This document shows, in pieces, positions 8,516 through 16,299 of a stretch of DNA of 18,564 nt; the stretch's first letter is position 1; the number at the start of each line of letters is the position of its first letter. The notes beneath the pieces were generated by a model. That model worked only from the letters and a program-made list of their open reading frames with translations. It had not been told where the DNA came from and ran no database searches. The position numbers and the translations under genes were made by a program. This stretch comes from CAZRDB01 sp964598695 (lineage in GTDB: Bacteria > Armatimonadota > Zipacnadia > UBA1398): assembly GCA_964598695.1 (NCBI GenBank), contig CAZRDB010000095.1:1-18564 (forward strand), given 5' to 3'.

Positions 8516-9085
8516 CTATGCCAACTCGGAGGCAAGGCGCCTGACGCCCGAGACGAACACACGGAAGCTGCGAGAGCGATTCGCCTCGATGTCCATGCGC
8601 GGCGCGATAGCGCTGGCACGCCTGATCTGCCCCTGCTCGCCGACGAGCCGGTTCAGCTCCTGCTTCGGGTTGGCGACCGAATCCGGGACACGGTACCTGC
8701 GCTTGTCCTGCAGGTGCCGGAGACCCGCCACGCCCAGTCCGTCCTCGACCGCCTTCAGGTCGCCCAGGTACCAGCTCTCCAGTTCGGGGCACGGGATCCG
8801 GATGAGCACCGGCCAATCGCCCCTGCCCTGGCAGAGGCGCGTGAGATCGTCCTTGAGAGTGTGGCAGTCGGCGGAGTCACGATCGTGGACGATGACGAAG
8901 CCGACGCTGTCTCCGGGGGCGCGATGCCAGTGGGCGAGCTTGTTGGGAATCGCCTTGCGGAGATCCGCCTTGCCCTCGTGGGGGACCGCCAGGAACTCGA
9001 TGCCCGGCGGCAGCACCCTCGGAAGCAGGTGCTCCAGGACCACCCGCATCGACTCCTCCTCGAGCAGGAAGACAAGCTGCTTCAC
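8516..9085 (-). CDS. DUF4276 (Toprim-like) protein, partner of the AAA ATPase
   Basis: 189 residues, a typical DUF4276 length, starting at a GTG that overlaps the ATPase stop (GTGA, 9082-9085), so translation is probably coupled. Family hallmarks are an N-terminal FLLEEES (Glu9-Glu11), PHEGKADL (35-42), VHDRDSADC (66-74) giving the DxD pair Asp68/Asp70, PELESWYLGD (100-109), NPKQELNRL and a C-terminal NRSRSFRVFVSGVRRL. An acidic N-terminal cluster followed by DxD fits the metal site of Toprim nucleases. By established association, DUF4276 and the related RloB proteins pair with SMC/ABC-like ATPases, in the manner of OLD-type ATPase-nucleases. Nuclease action here is inference. The gene ends 3 bases from the convergent Tat-signal gene, with no room for a terminator. 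Confidence 0.85.
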   Translation of the reverse strand: MKQLVFLLEEESMRVVLEHLLPRVLPPGIEFLAVPHEGKADLRKAIPNKLAHWHRAPGDSVGFVIVHDRDSADCHTLKDDLTRLCQGRGDWPVLIRIPCPELESWYLGDLKAVEDGLGVAGLRHLQDKRRYRVPDSVANPKQELNRLVGEQGQIRRASAIAPRMDIEANRSRSFRVFVSGVRRLASELA

Positions 9086-10269
9086 CGGGGATCGGCCTCC
9101 GTGAAGAGGCCCTGCTTCCAGAGGGCTCCGAGAGGCTCCTCGCCGCTGCTCGCGAGCTGGCGCACGAGCGGGTCCCTCGCGGCGCGGTGGACCTGTGTGA
9201 AGCCGTCCGCGCCCTTCGCGAGCCAGAACAGCTCCTCGACGCGGAGGCCGTTCACGAAGTCCGGCGAGTGGGTCGAGACGAAGACCTGCCCCCCTCGCAG
9301 GGCGTACTCGCGGAACTCCTCCGCCAGTTCGAGCATGAGACGGGGATAGAGCTGGTTCTCCGGCTCCTCGATCGCCAGCAGCGGGTGGGGCTTGGGGTCG
9401 TGCAGGAGCAGGAGGTAGGCGAACATCTTGATCGTGCCGTCGGAGACGAAGCGCGCGATGAAGGGATCGCGGAAGGCGCCATCCTGGAAGCGCAACACGA
9501 TGCGGCCGTCCTGCGTCTGGGCGGCCTCCACATGGGCGATCCCCGGCACGCGGTCGCTCATCTTGCGCAGAACGGCGTCGAACACATCACGGTGGTGCTC
9601 GTAGAGGAACTGGGCGACGATGGCCAGGTTCTCGCCCTGGGGGCTGAGTTGCTCGGCGTAGCCGGCGTCTCGCCCCATTCTCGCTTCCCGAATCGCGAGT
9701 TCGGAGACGTGCCAGTCCTCGAGCAGCTTGCGGAGGTCACTCGCGGCCCGGAACCGCTGGAACTGCCCGAGGCCCTTGATCGCGAGAATGTCGGGTGAGT
9801 CCAGGACCTGCTCCTCTCGCTTCTCCGCGGCGCCGGTCTCGTAGTCCTGCTCGTTCGTGATGGCTGTCCCCTGGCCGAGCCTGAAGTCGAGGAAGTGCCA
9901 AGGCTTGCCTGTCCGCTGCCCCCTGCGGTACTTCAGGACCTCGCGCGCGACGACGGGCTGGCCGGCGGGGCCATCGTGGACGTGGAGTTCGTAGGTGATG
10001 AGCGGCCTGTCCGCCTCGGAACGGAACTTCAGCTCGATCTCGATCGGGCCGGTCTGCCCGCGCGAGCGCAGCTCGGCGAGACCGCCGCGATTCGCGACTG
10101 CGGCCCGGACGTTGTCGACCAGGCAACCCTTCAGGAACGAGAACACGTCGAACAGGGTCGACTTGCCCGATCCGTTCGCGCCCACGAAGGCGCACAGCGC
10201 AGGCAGATCGGTCAGCCGCACGTCGCGCAGGGCGCGGTAGTTGCGGATCCGGATGCCCTCGATCCTCAT
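9082..10269 (-). CDS. SMC/ABC-like AAA family ATPase (AAA_21 type)
   Basis: 395 residues from the ATG at 10269-10267, which begins MRIEGIRIRNYRALRDVRL, the standard N-terminus of RecF/SMC-like ATPases. The open frame runs on to 10548, but that part is low-complexity Arg/Pro/Ala sequence and is not coding. Visible motifs: Walker A GANGSGKST (30-38); an ABC signature-like FVSDGTIKMFAYLLLL; Walker B LLAIEEPENQL with Glu301/Glu302; H-loop FVSTHSPDF with His334. The middle region (about 60-250) is the usual variable insertion. It has no Toprim domain of its own; the downstream DUF4276 gene, overlapping by 4 bases, would supply it. Such pairs resemble split OLD-family and RloA/RloB or AbiL-type modules, some of which defend against phage. 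The defence role is inference from family association, as no other defence gene is in the window. Confidence 0.85.
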   Translation of the reverse strand: MRIEGIRIRNYRALRDVRLTDLPALCAFVGANGSGKSTLFDVFSFLKGCLVDNVRAAVANRGGLAELRSRGQTGPIEIELKFRSEADRPLITYELHVHDGPAGQPVVAREVLKYRRGQRTGKPWHFLDFRLGQGTAITNEQDYETGAAEKREEQVLDSPDILAIKGLGQFQRFRAASDLRKLLEDWHVSELAIREARMGRDAGYAEQLSPQGENLAIVAQFLYEHHRDVFDAVLRKMSDRVPGIAHVEAAQTQDGRIVLRFQDGAFRDPFIARFVSDGTIKMFAYLLLLHDPKPHPLLAIEEPENQLYPRLMLELAEEFREYALRGGQVFVSTHSPDFVNGLRVEELFWLAKGADGFTQVHRAARDPLVRQLASSGEEPLGALWKQGLFTEADPR

Positions 10270-10408
10270 GGCCGCTGTCACCGCCTCGTCATCTGGGGTC
10301 GGTCTGGCTATTCGACCGCCGTCGCCCCGCCTCCTCCGGCCCCCGGCAGGCCCTCGGGCGCCGCGCCGCGAAGCACCCGGCAGCCCTGCCCGAGGAGGCG
10401 TCGCTCGC
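10270..10408. promoter_or_regulatory. Divergent intergenic region between ATPase and GH42-like gene
   Basis: These 139 bases separate the two divergent starts and must hold control signals for both sides. The only clearly AT-richer spot is around 10308-10315 (CTATTCGA), which could contribute a -10 element, but no convincing -35/-10 pair is seen on either strand. GGAGG at 10394-10398 is the ribosome site of the GH42-like gene. Confidence 0.35.
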
Positions 10409-12826
10409 ATGGTTGCCGCCGTGGTACCGCTCGCACTGAGCCTGGTCGCGCAGGGGCCACCCCAGCCCGAGAAGCCGGCCGACTTCGCCTGGTTCGCCGA
10501 GGGCGAGTCATGCGCGTCGCACGAGTGGTCGAGCCCTGTCGCCGGCAACCCGGACTACGCCCCCTGCTACGGCGGCGGGATGCTCGTGGTGGCGAAGGGA
10601 GAGGACCCGCCGCCCGGCGGCTGGGCGGCGCGCTTCGAGGCCGAGGTCGCCGCTGCCGGCAGCTACGTGCTGTGGCTCGCGGCGACGCCCCCCGGAATTG
10701 GCTCGCCTCTGTCGGTGAGCGTCGACGGATCCCCGGCCGTCGTCGTCGGCAGCGCGGGTGAGGGCGCCTGGGGGCCGGGCACGTGCTTCCGGTGGCTCCC
10801 CGCCGCCCTCGTGGGGCTCTCCGCCGGGCGGCACGAGATCACCGTCCTGTGCACCGGCCGACGGAGCACCGACAACCTCTACTACGCGTACCTCGACGCT
10901 CTCGCGCTCCAGGCCGTTGGCGACGACGCCGGCCAGGGGCTCACGGCGTTCCCGCCCGATGTCGAGGTCGGTCCCATGCCGATCCGCAACTACTCGGGCA
11001 ACGGCAGCGTCGGACGCTTCATGCAGTACTGGGGTACGCAGCAGGGCGGCGACACGGGCGCGGTGACGCCGGAGCTGATCGCGCTGCTGGGGCGCTGCGG
11101 TTGCTCGGCCTACTGCGACTACCAGGCCTGGTGCCTGGCCGAGCCGGAGCGCGGCCGGTGGGACTGGGGCTTCTACCAGGCGAACGCCCGCGCGCTGACC
11201 GAGGCCGGGCTCGGCTACAACGTCTTCGCCTGGCTGCACTTCCCACCGCAGTGGGCCGAGGAGGGCACGGACTTCGTGCCCTACCGCTGCCTCGAGCATG
11301 GCGAGACGCTGCGGCAGAGCAGCCTCTGGGCGCCGCAGACGCTCGCGACCTACGAGGAGTACTACCGGCGCCTCGGCGAGGCCTTCCCCGGCGGGATCGC
11401 GTTCCTCCGGCTCGCCATGCCCACCGAGTACGGCGAGCTGGGGATGCCCGTCGGGATGACCAACTGGCTTGTGCCGCAGCCGCACGTCCACCCCGGCTAC
11501 TGGTGCGGCGACGACTACGCCCGGGCCGACTTCCGCGCGACCATGCGCGGGCGCGTGGGCGACCTCGCGGCACTCAACGCGCGCTGGGGCGCCACGTTCG
11601 GCTCGTGGGAGGAGGTCGGCCCGCCCGATGTCGTCGACAACCGGGCCGCGCGCGCGGCGGCCGAGAGCGGCTCCCCCGCGGCGATCCACCGGTGGCTCGA
11701 CTTCGTCGACTGGTACATGGACTCGAACATCGGTTTCGCGGCCAAGGCGGTAGAGGTCGCGCGGCGCAACCTGCCGCCGATGGAGATCATCCTGAGCCTC
11801 GGCTACGGTCAGGAGCCCGTCGCGAACGCGAACGACGAGAGCCGGTTCGTGAAGCGCTTCGCCGAGATGGGGGTCTCGGCGCAGACCCCGGGCGACATCG
11901 GCTACTTCGCGACGCGGCGGGTCTCGACCGCCTGCCGGGCCTATGGCGTGCCGTACTTCACCGAGCCGCCCGGCTCCGTGGACCGCCGGCGCGAGGTCAG
12001 CCGGGTCTTCATGGACGCGAGCAACGGCACCCAGACCTGGTTCGACTACCCGCAGAACCTCGACGGCGCCCGCGACCTGCTTGCGCGGTACAAGCAGCAC
12101 CTCACCGGCCGGCCGCCCGTCTGCGATGTCGCCTACCTGCTACCGAGCTCCTGGTGGTGGCTGCGGCCGGAGTGGGGCTGGCCGCCCGCGACCTGCCAGC
12201 TCGCCGAGGGTCTCCGCGACCGGCTCGACTACGAGGTCGTCGACGAGCTGCTCGTGCGCGACGGCGCGCTCGAGCGCTTGGGGATCCGCCTGCTGGTCCT
12301 CGCGGAGGGCGATCTCCTCCGCCGCGACACGCTCGAGGCGCTGGAGGGCTGGGTCCGGGGCGGGGGCGTGCTGCTCGTCGCCGGGCTGCCGGCCCTGCGC
12401 GACCTCGACGGCGACGCGAGCTGGCGCGAGCGGCTCCTGCCCGCTTCGGTCGCCGTGACAGGCGCGGACTCGCCGGCCTCCATGGCGGAAGCGGCGTGGG
12501 GGCAGGGGCGCGAGCTGGACGGGGGTCGCGTGCTCGCCGTGCCGGCAGACTCGCTGCCGCCGGTCCTGGTCGAGCTGACCTATCGGATGAGCGCGCTCGA
12601 CCCCGCCCGCGCGAACGCGCACCTGATCGACGGCCTGCCGGACGGCGTCTGGTCGACCCTGTTCGCCGATCGGGCGCTCTACTACAACACCTCGCGCGGG
12701 CTGATCCGCAAGCACGTTTCCCTGCGGCCCGAGGACTTCCCGGAGGACGCGCCGAGGCCGGCGAGGTGGGAGTGGGACCTGACGATCCCCGGGGGCGCGA
12801 TCGCCGCGATCCCGTTCGATCGGTAG
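10409..12826 (+). CDS. GH42-like exported glycoside hydrolase
   Basis: 805 residues. The ATG at 10409 is preferred: GGAGG lies 10 bases upstream and the protein begins MVAAVVPLALSLVAQG, a short signal-like segment lacking the usual basic residues. Upstream in-frame sequence to 10241 is Arg/Pro-rich and overlaps the divergent ATPase. Residues about 25-180 form a galactose-binding-like sandwich (FEAEVAAAGSYVLWLAA). The TIM barrel (about 195-560) resembles GH42: an EPERGRWDW segment, NVFAWLHFPPQW, candidate acid/base Glu340 in PTEYGE, then a FRATMRGRVGDLAALNARWG segment like GH42's LNxxWGTxFxSW, and candidate nucleophile Glu519 in YFTEPPG. About 575-720 is a GATase-like trimerisation-type domain (VRGGGVLLVAG). 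GH42 normally has an Asn before the acid/base Glu; here it is Thr, so this may be a divergent family. GH42 members are mainly beta-galactosidases; substrate is unknown here. Confidence 0.7.
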   Translation: MVAAVVPLALSLVAQGPPQPEKPADFAWFAEGESCASHEWSSPVAGNPDYAPCYGGGMLVVAKGEDPPPGGWAARFEAEVAAAGSYVLWLAATPPGIGSPLSVSVDGSPAVVVGSAGEGAWGPGTCFRWLPAALVGLSAGRHEITVLCTGRRSTDNLYYAYLDALALQAVGDDAGQGLTAFPPDVEVGPMPIRNYSGNGSVGRFMQYWGTQQGGDTGAVTPELIALLGRCGCSAYCDYQAWCLAEPERGRWDWGFYQANARALTEAGLGYNVFAWLHFPPQWAEEGTDFVPYRCLEHGETLRQSSLWAPQTLATYEEYYRRLGEAFPGGIAFLRLAMPTEYGELGMPVGMTNWLVPQPHVHPGYWCGDDYARADFRATMRGRVGDLAALNARWGATFGSWEEVGPPDVVDNRAARAAAESGSPAAIHRWLDFVDWYMDSNIGFAAKAVEVARRNLPPMEIILSLGYGQEPVANANDESRFVKRFAEMGVSAQTPGDIGYFATRRVSTACRAYGVPYFTEPPGSVDRRREVSRVFMDASNGTQTWFDYPQNLDGARDLLARYKQHLTGRPPVCDVAYLLPSSWWWLRPEWGWPPATCQLAEGLRDRLDYEVVDELLVRDGALERLGIRLLVLAEGDLLRRDTLEALEGWVRGGGVLLVAGLPALRDLDGDASWRERLLPASVAVTGADSPASMAEAAWGQGRELDGGRVLAVPADSLPPVLVELTYRMSALDPARANAHLIDGLPDGVWSTLFADRALYYNTSRGLIRKHVSLRPEDFPEDAPRPARWEWDLTIPGGAIAAIPFDR

Positions 12827-12850
12827 TCATATGCGGTGCGAGGCGAGGAA

Positions 12851-12857
12851 GGTGGAG
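12851..12857 (+). promoter_or_regulatory. Ribosome site deciding the DUF6259-type start
   Basis: GGTGGAG ends 5 bases before the ATG at 12863. It favours this ATG, whose product begins with a clean signal peptide, over the upstream in-frame GTG at 12836, which would put nine charged or small residues ahead of the signal. Confidence 0.55.
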
Positions 12858-12862
12858 CTGTG

Positions 12863-15800
12863 ATGTCGCGCGACCTGTTGGTGCTCTTGGCGTCTCTGTC
12901 GCTCGCGGTCGGGGCCGCGGCCGCGCCTCCCCCCGGTCCGTACCTGACCATCGACGCCACCGGTGGGGCCGCCACGCCGGTCTCGGTGACCCTCGACGCG
13001 GCCGACGCGGGCGCGGCACTCGACCGAGAGCCTCTCACCGCCTCCGAGCTGTCCCTCTGCACGCGGGAGGGCGGCCCGGTCGCCTGGCAGGCGGGCGAGA
13101 CGGCGGACGGCAAGCTCCTGGTGTCGTTCCTCCCGCCCGAGCGGGGGGGGACACTGCGGCTCTACCCGACGCGGGACGCGGCGCCCGGCCCGCTCCCGGT
13201 CGAGGGCGCGGTCTCGGTCGTGGAGACGGTCGACGGCGCCGTCGTCGTCCGCAACGGCCACTTCGCGATCACCCACCGGCCGGGCACGCTCGCGGGCCTG
13301 CCGTCGCGCATCGAGTTCCTCGCAACCGGCAAGGTCTTCGAGGGCTACGCGCTTAACGACCGCCTCCACCACGCGCAGAAGCTGGGCTGGTCGCTCCGGG
13401 AGGACGCCGACGCGCGAGTGGAGGTGCTCGAGCGCGGCCCCCTGTGCGTCACGATCCGCGTGACCGCTCGCTACCTGCAGGGCGGCAAGGAGACGGCGGG
13501 CGGGGCGCACGTCGTCTACGATTTCCACTACTACGCCGGCAGCCCGTTGGTGCTGGTGGAGGCGCGCGCCGCGCAGTCGCCGGCCGAGCCGTGGGACGAG
13601 CTGCACATCCTGGAGATCAACTGGCCCGACGAGTCGTTCGCGGGGTGGGCGGGCGGCGGCTCGCCCGAGCCGCGCCCCCTCGCCGCCGACGCCAAGGGCC
13701 ACCCGATCACGGGCTGGGGCGCCGTCATCGACGGCCGCAACGTCCTGGGTCTGATCGCGCCCAACCTGAATCTCTACGACGGCCGGGGCGGCTACGGCAC
13801 CTACCTGCACGGTCCGTGGGTGCCGTGGTCGACGGCTGAGACGAGCTTCCGGGTCGGTTTGTACATCGGAGCCCCCGAGGAGGGCGTGAAGGCCGTGGAG
13901 GCGCTGGCGGGGACCTCGGAGACCTGGGTGACGCCGCGCCTCGGCTCCTCCCTCTTCGGGAGGCTCCGCGAGGAGATCGCGCGCGCGGGATCGACCGACC
14001 TCCGGTGGGCCGTGAGCTTCGCCGAGACCGCGGCTTCCCAGGGCCTCCCCGGGCGGGCGCTCACGCTGCTCCGGGCAGCCCGCGAGGCCGCGGGCACGGG
14101 GGAGGACCCGATCGCGGCGGCTCTGAGTCTTCTGCCCGGGGAGCGTCTCCACACGCTGCGGGCCGGCCGGCTACTGTGCCTTCTACGGCAGCAGGGCGGT
14201 GCGGTGTCACTCGTCAGCCTCTTCGACGGCCGGACGGGTCGCGAGACGCTGGCCGGGAGCCAGGCCCTGTGGCGCGCGACGGTGCACGACCGGCAGAACC
14301 AGCCGATCCCCCTCGACAGCTTGGGGTTCGGCCGCTGCCAGGCCGAGGCCCAGGGAGCCACGGTGACACTGCGCTGGTCGGAGCCTGAGGCGGAGGCACT
14401 GGCGGGGACGACGGCCGAGCAGACGCTCACGGCCGAGGATGACCGGATCACGGCCAGGCTCCGCGTTCAGGCGGGGCCCCAGTGCAGCCTGCGGACGGTC
14501 AGCCCGCTCACGCTCGAGCTGGGCGGACTGGGCGAGCCGGCCGACGACAACCTGGTCCTCCCGCTGGTCTCCGGCCAGCTCCTCGGCAACCCGCTCGGCC
14601 GCGCGGTCGGCTACCGGGGCGAGTATCCCTCCGGCTGGTGCACGATGCAGTTCGGGGCGCTCTACGACGAGGCCGGTGGGCTGTACTTCGGCTGCGAGGA
14701 CCCGACGGCGTGGTTCAAGGTCATCAGCGCGCTGACCGTCGGGAAGGCCGTGACGTTCGAGGAGGCCTGGTCGGCCGAGGACGCGACCCGGCTCGGCAAC
14801 CGCTTCGACCAGGCGGGATGCACCGCCTACGAGCTGTTCGCGGGCGACTGGTTCGATGCCGGCCGCGTCTACCGCCGCTGGCTCGAGCGTGAGGCGCCCT
14901 GGTGGCCCGACGCCGACCGGGCCGACACGCCGCAGTGGATGAAGGACGTCGCGATCTGGGCGCTCGACAACGGCTCAGCGACCGAGTGCGTGCCGCGGGT
15001 GAAGGCCATGGCCGCCTACATGGGCGTCCCGACCGCGTACCACTGGTATAGCTGGCACGAGATCCCGTTCGACGTGAGCTACCCCCACTACTTCCCCACC
15101 AAGCCGGGGATGGCCGACGGCGTCCGCGAGCTGCAGCAGGCCGGGGTCCGCGTCATGCCCTACATCAACGGCCGGCTCTGGGACACCGGCCTCGAGGACT
15201 TCACGACAACGGGCATCGCCGCCGCGACCAAGGACGAGACGCTCCAGCCGAACATCGAGGAGTATGGCTCCGGCGCCAAGCTCGCGCCGATGTGCCCCAC
15301 GCAGGAGCTGTGGAGCACGACGGTGCGCGAGATCGTCCTCCGGCTGACCGGGCCGGAGGTGGGCGTCGACGGCGTCTACATCGACCAGATCGCTGCCGCC
15401 GGGCCCCGTTGGTGCTTCGACGCGACCCACGGCCATCCGCTCGGTGGAGGCCACTGGTGGACGACCGACGGCTACTGGCCGCTGCTCGACGCGCTCCGCA
15501 CCAGGCTCGCCGCCGAGCGCGAGCAGAGGATGATCACCAGTGAGTGCAACGCCGAGTGCTACGCCAACCGGCTCGACGGCTTCCTCACCTGGCACTTCCA
15601 GTACGAGCACGAGGTGCCGCTGTTCGCGAGCCTCTACGGCGGCCGGGTCCAGCTCTTCTCGCGCGCCTACAACGGCAGCGATGAGCTGAGCTACCGGATG
15701 AAGGGCGCACAGTCGCTTGTCTGGGGCGAGCAGATCGGCTGGATCAGCCCGTCGATCATCGACCATCCGGCCAACGGACCCTACTTCCGCCGGCTGGCCC

Positions 15801-16168
15801 GGATGCGCTACGCCCTGCGCGACTTCCTCGCCGTGGGGGCGATGGAGCATCCGCCGACGGTCGAGGGGGAGATCCCCGACGCGACGGCCGACTGGGCGTG
15901 GGGGGGCGGAGGCAACGTCACCTACCCGGCGCTCGCATGCGGGGCGTGGCGTGCCCGCGACGGCAGGCTGGCGGTGGTCTTCGCGAACTCCACCCTCGAA
16001 CCGCTCTCGTTCACCTGGAAGCTCGACGGCCGGTACTACCGCGTCGCGGGCGAGCTGACGCGGGTGACCGAGGAGGGAGAGAGCGCCGGTCCGTCGGTGA
16101 AGACGCCAGGCGCGGTGCCCATCGCGCTGGGGCCGGGCGAGATCGTGGCCTATGTGACCAGTCGCTAG
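12863..16168 (+). CDS. Exported DUF6259-type TIM-barrel protein, predicted glycoside hydrolase
   Basis: 1101 residues. The first 21 (MSRDLLVLLASLSLAVGAAAA) are a typical Sec signal peptide. Residues about 25-330 and 440-660 are beta-rich (galactose-mutarotase/sandwich-like; HYAGSPLVLVEARA-type segments). The TIM barrel follows (about 680-1000), starting near TPQWMKDVAIWALDNG, with HWYSWHEIPFDVSYPHYFP, VMPYINGRLWD, VDGVYIDQ and ITSECNAECY. Asp841 in YIDQ and Glu894 in TSEC are in the places used by nucleophile and acid/base in clan GH-D/GH101-like barrels. The last 100 residues form a sandwich domain with an ANSTLEPLSF segment. The layout fits DUF6259, a family common in glycan-degrading bacteria and thought to be glycosidase-related; activity is inferred. 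The gene starts 36 bases after the GH42-like gene, so the two probably form an operon. Confidence 0.75.
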   Translation: MSRDLLVLLASLSLAVGAAAAPPPGPYLTIDATGGAATPVSVTLDAADAGAALDREPLTASELSLCTREGGPVAWQAGETADGKLLVSFLPPERGGTLRLYPTRDAAPGPLPVEGAVSVVETVDGAVVVRNGHFAITHRPGTLAGLPSRIEFLATGKVFEGYALNDRLHHAQKLGWSLREDADARVEVLERGPLCVTIRVTARYLQGGKETAGGAHVVYDFHYYAGSPLVLVEARAAQSPAEPWDELHILEINWPDESFAGWAGGGSPEPRPLAADAKGHPITGWGAVIDGRNVLGLIAPNLNLYDGRGGYGTYLHGPWVPWSTAETSFRVGLYIGAPEEGVKAVEALAGTSETWVTPRLGSSLFGRLREEIARAGSTDLRWAVSFAETAASQGLPGRALTLLRAAREAAGTGEDPIAAALSLLPGERLHTLRAGRLLCLLRQQGGAVSLVSLFDGRTGRETLAGSQALWRATVHDRQNQPIPLDSLGFGRCQAEAQGATVTLRWSEPEAEALAGTTAEQTLTAEDDRITARLRVQAGPQCSLRTVSPLTLELGGLGEPADDNLVLPLVSGQLLGNPLGRAVGYRGEYPSGWCTMQFGALYDEAGGLYFGCEDPTAWFKVISALTVGKAVTFEEAWSAEDATRLGNRFDQAGCTAYELFAGDWFDAGRVYRRWLEREAPWWPDADRADTPQWMKDVAIWALDNGSATECVPRVKAMAAYMGVPTAYHWYSWHEIPFDVSYPHYFPTKPGMADGVRELQQAGVRVMPYINGRLWDTGLEDFTTTGIAAATKDETLQPNIEEYGSGAKLAPMCPTQELWSTTVREIVLRLTGPEVGVDGVYIDQIAAAGPRWCFDATHGHPLGGGHWWTTDGYWPLLDALRTRLAAEREQRMITSECNAECYANRLDGFLTWHFQYEHEVPLFASLYGGRVQLFSRAYNGSDELSYRMKGAQSLVWGEQIGWISPSIIDHPANGPYFRRLARMRYALRDFLAVGAMEHPPTVEGEIPDATADWAWGGGGNVTYPALACGAWRARDGRLAVVFANSTLEPLSFTWKLDGRYYRVAGELTRVTEEGESAGPSVKTPGAVPIALGPGEIVAYVTSR

Positions 16169-16259
16169 AACGTGAAACCCGGGGCGCTCCCCGATGCGTC
16201 CCGACGAACGTGTGTGCGTTCGCCCGCCCCCGCGGATCGCGAGCGCCTGATGCTGCTCG

Positions 16260-16280
16260 GGCTCGCGCCGCGCGCGAGCC
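16260..16280. repeat. Perfect hairpin directly before a ribosome site
   Basis: GGCTCGCG (16260-16267) pairs perfectly with CGCGAGCC (16273-16280) across a 5-base loop. The Shine-Dalgarno GGAAGGGG begins at the next base (16281). No T-tract follows. It may cap or tune translation of the downstream gene, or act as a weak terminator for the DUF6259-type gene. Being in an untranslated gap it is not explained by coding. Confidence 0.5.
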
Positions 16281-16299
16281 GGAAGGGGATGAGCTTGTG
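16281..16299 (+). promoter_or_regulatory. Shine-Dalgarno and GTG start of the papain-like gene
   Basis: GGAAGGGG (16281-16288) is followed after 8 bases by GTG at 16297. The open frame continues upstream into the DUF6259-type gene, but that part is an out-of-frame overlap with Arg/Ala-rich residues, so the GTG is chosen as start. Confidence 0.6.

Noticed and set aside
10241..10408. N-terminal extension of the GH42-like gene
   Set aside because: Overlaps the start of the divergent ATPase, is Arg/Pro-rich, and the ATG at 10409 has its own ribosome site.
10270..10548. 93-residue N-terminal extension of the ATPase
   Set aside because: Low-complexity residues before the classic MRIEGIRIRNYRAL start, overlapping the divergent GH42-like gene.
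10508..12100. Minus-strand open frame of 530 residues
   Set aside because: Antisense shadow of the GH42-like gene with biased Arg/Val/Ala/Gly composition and no motif.
10783..13356. Plus-strand open frame of 857 residues
   Set aside because: Out-of-frame shadow spanning the junction of two real genes; very Arg/Pro-rich.
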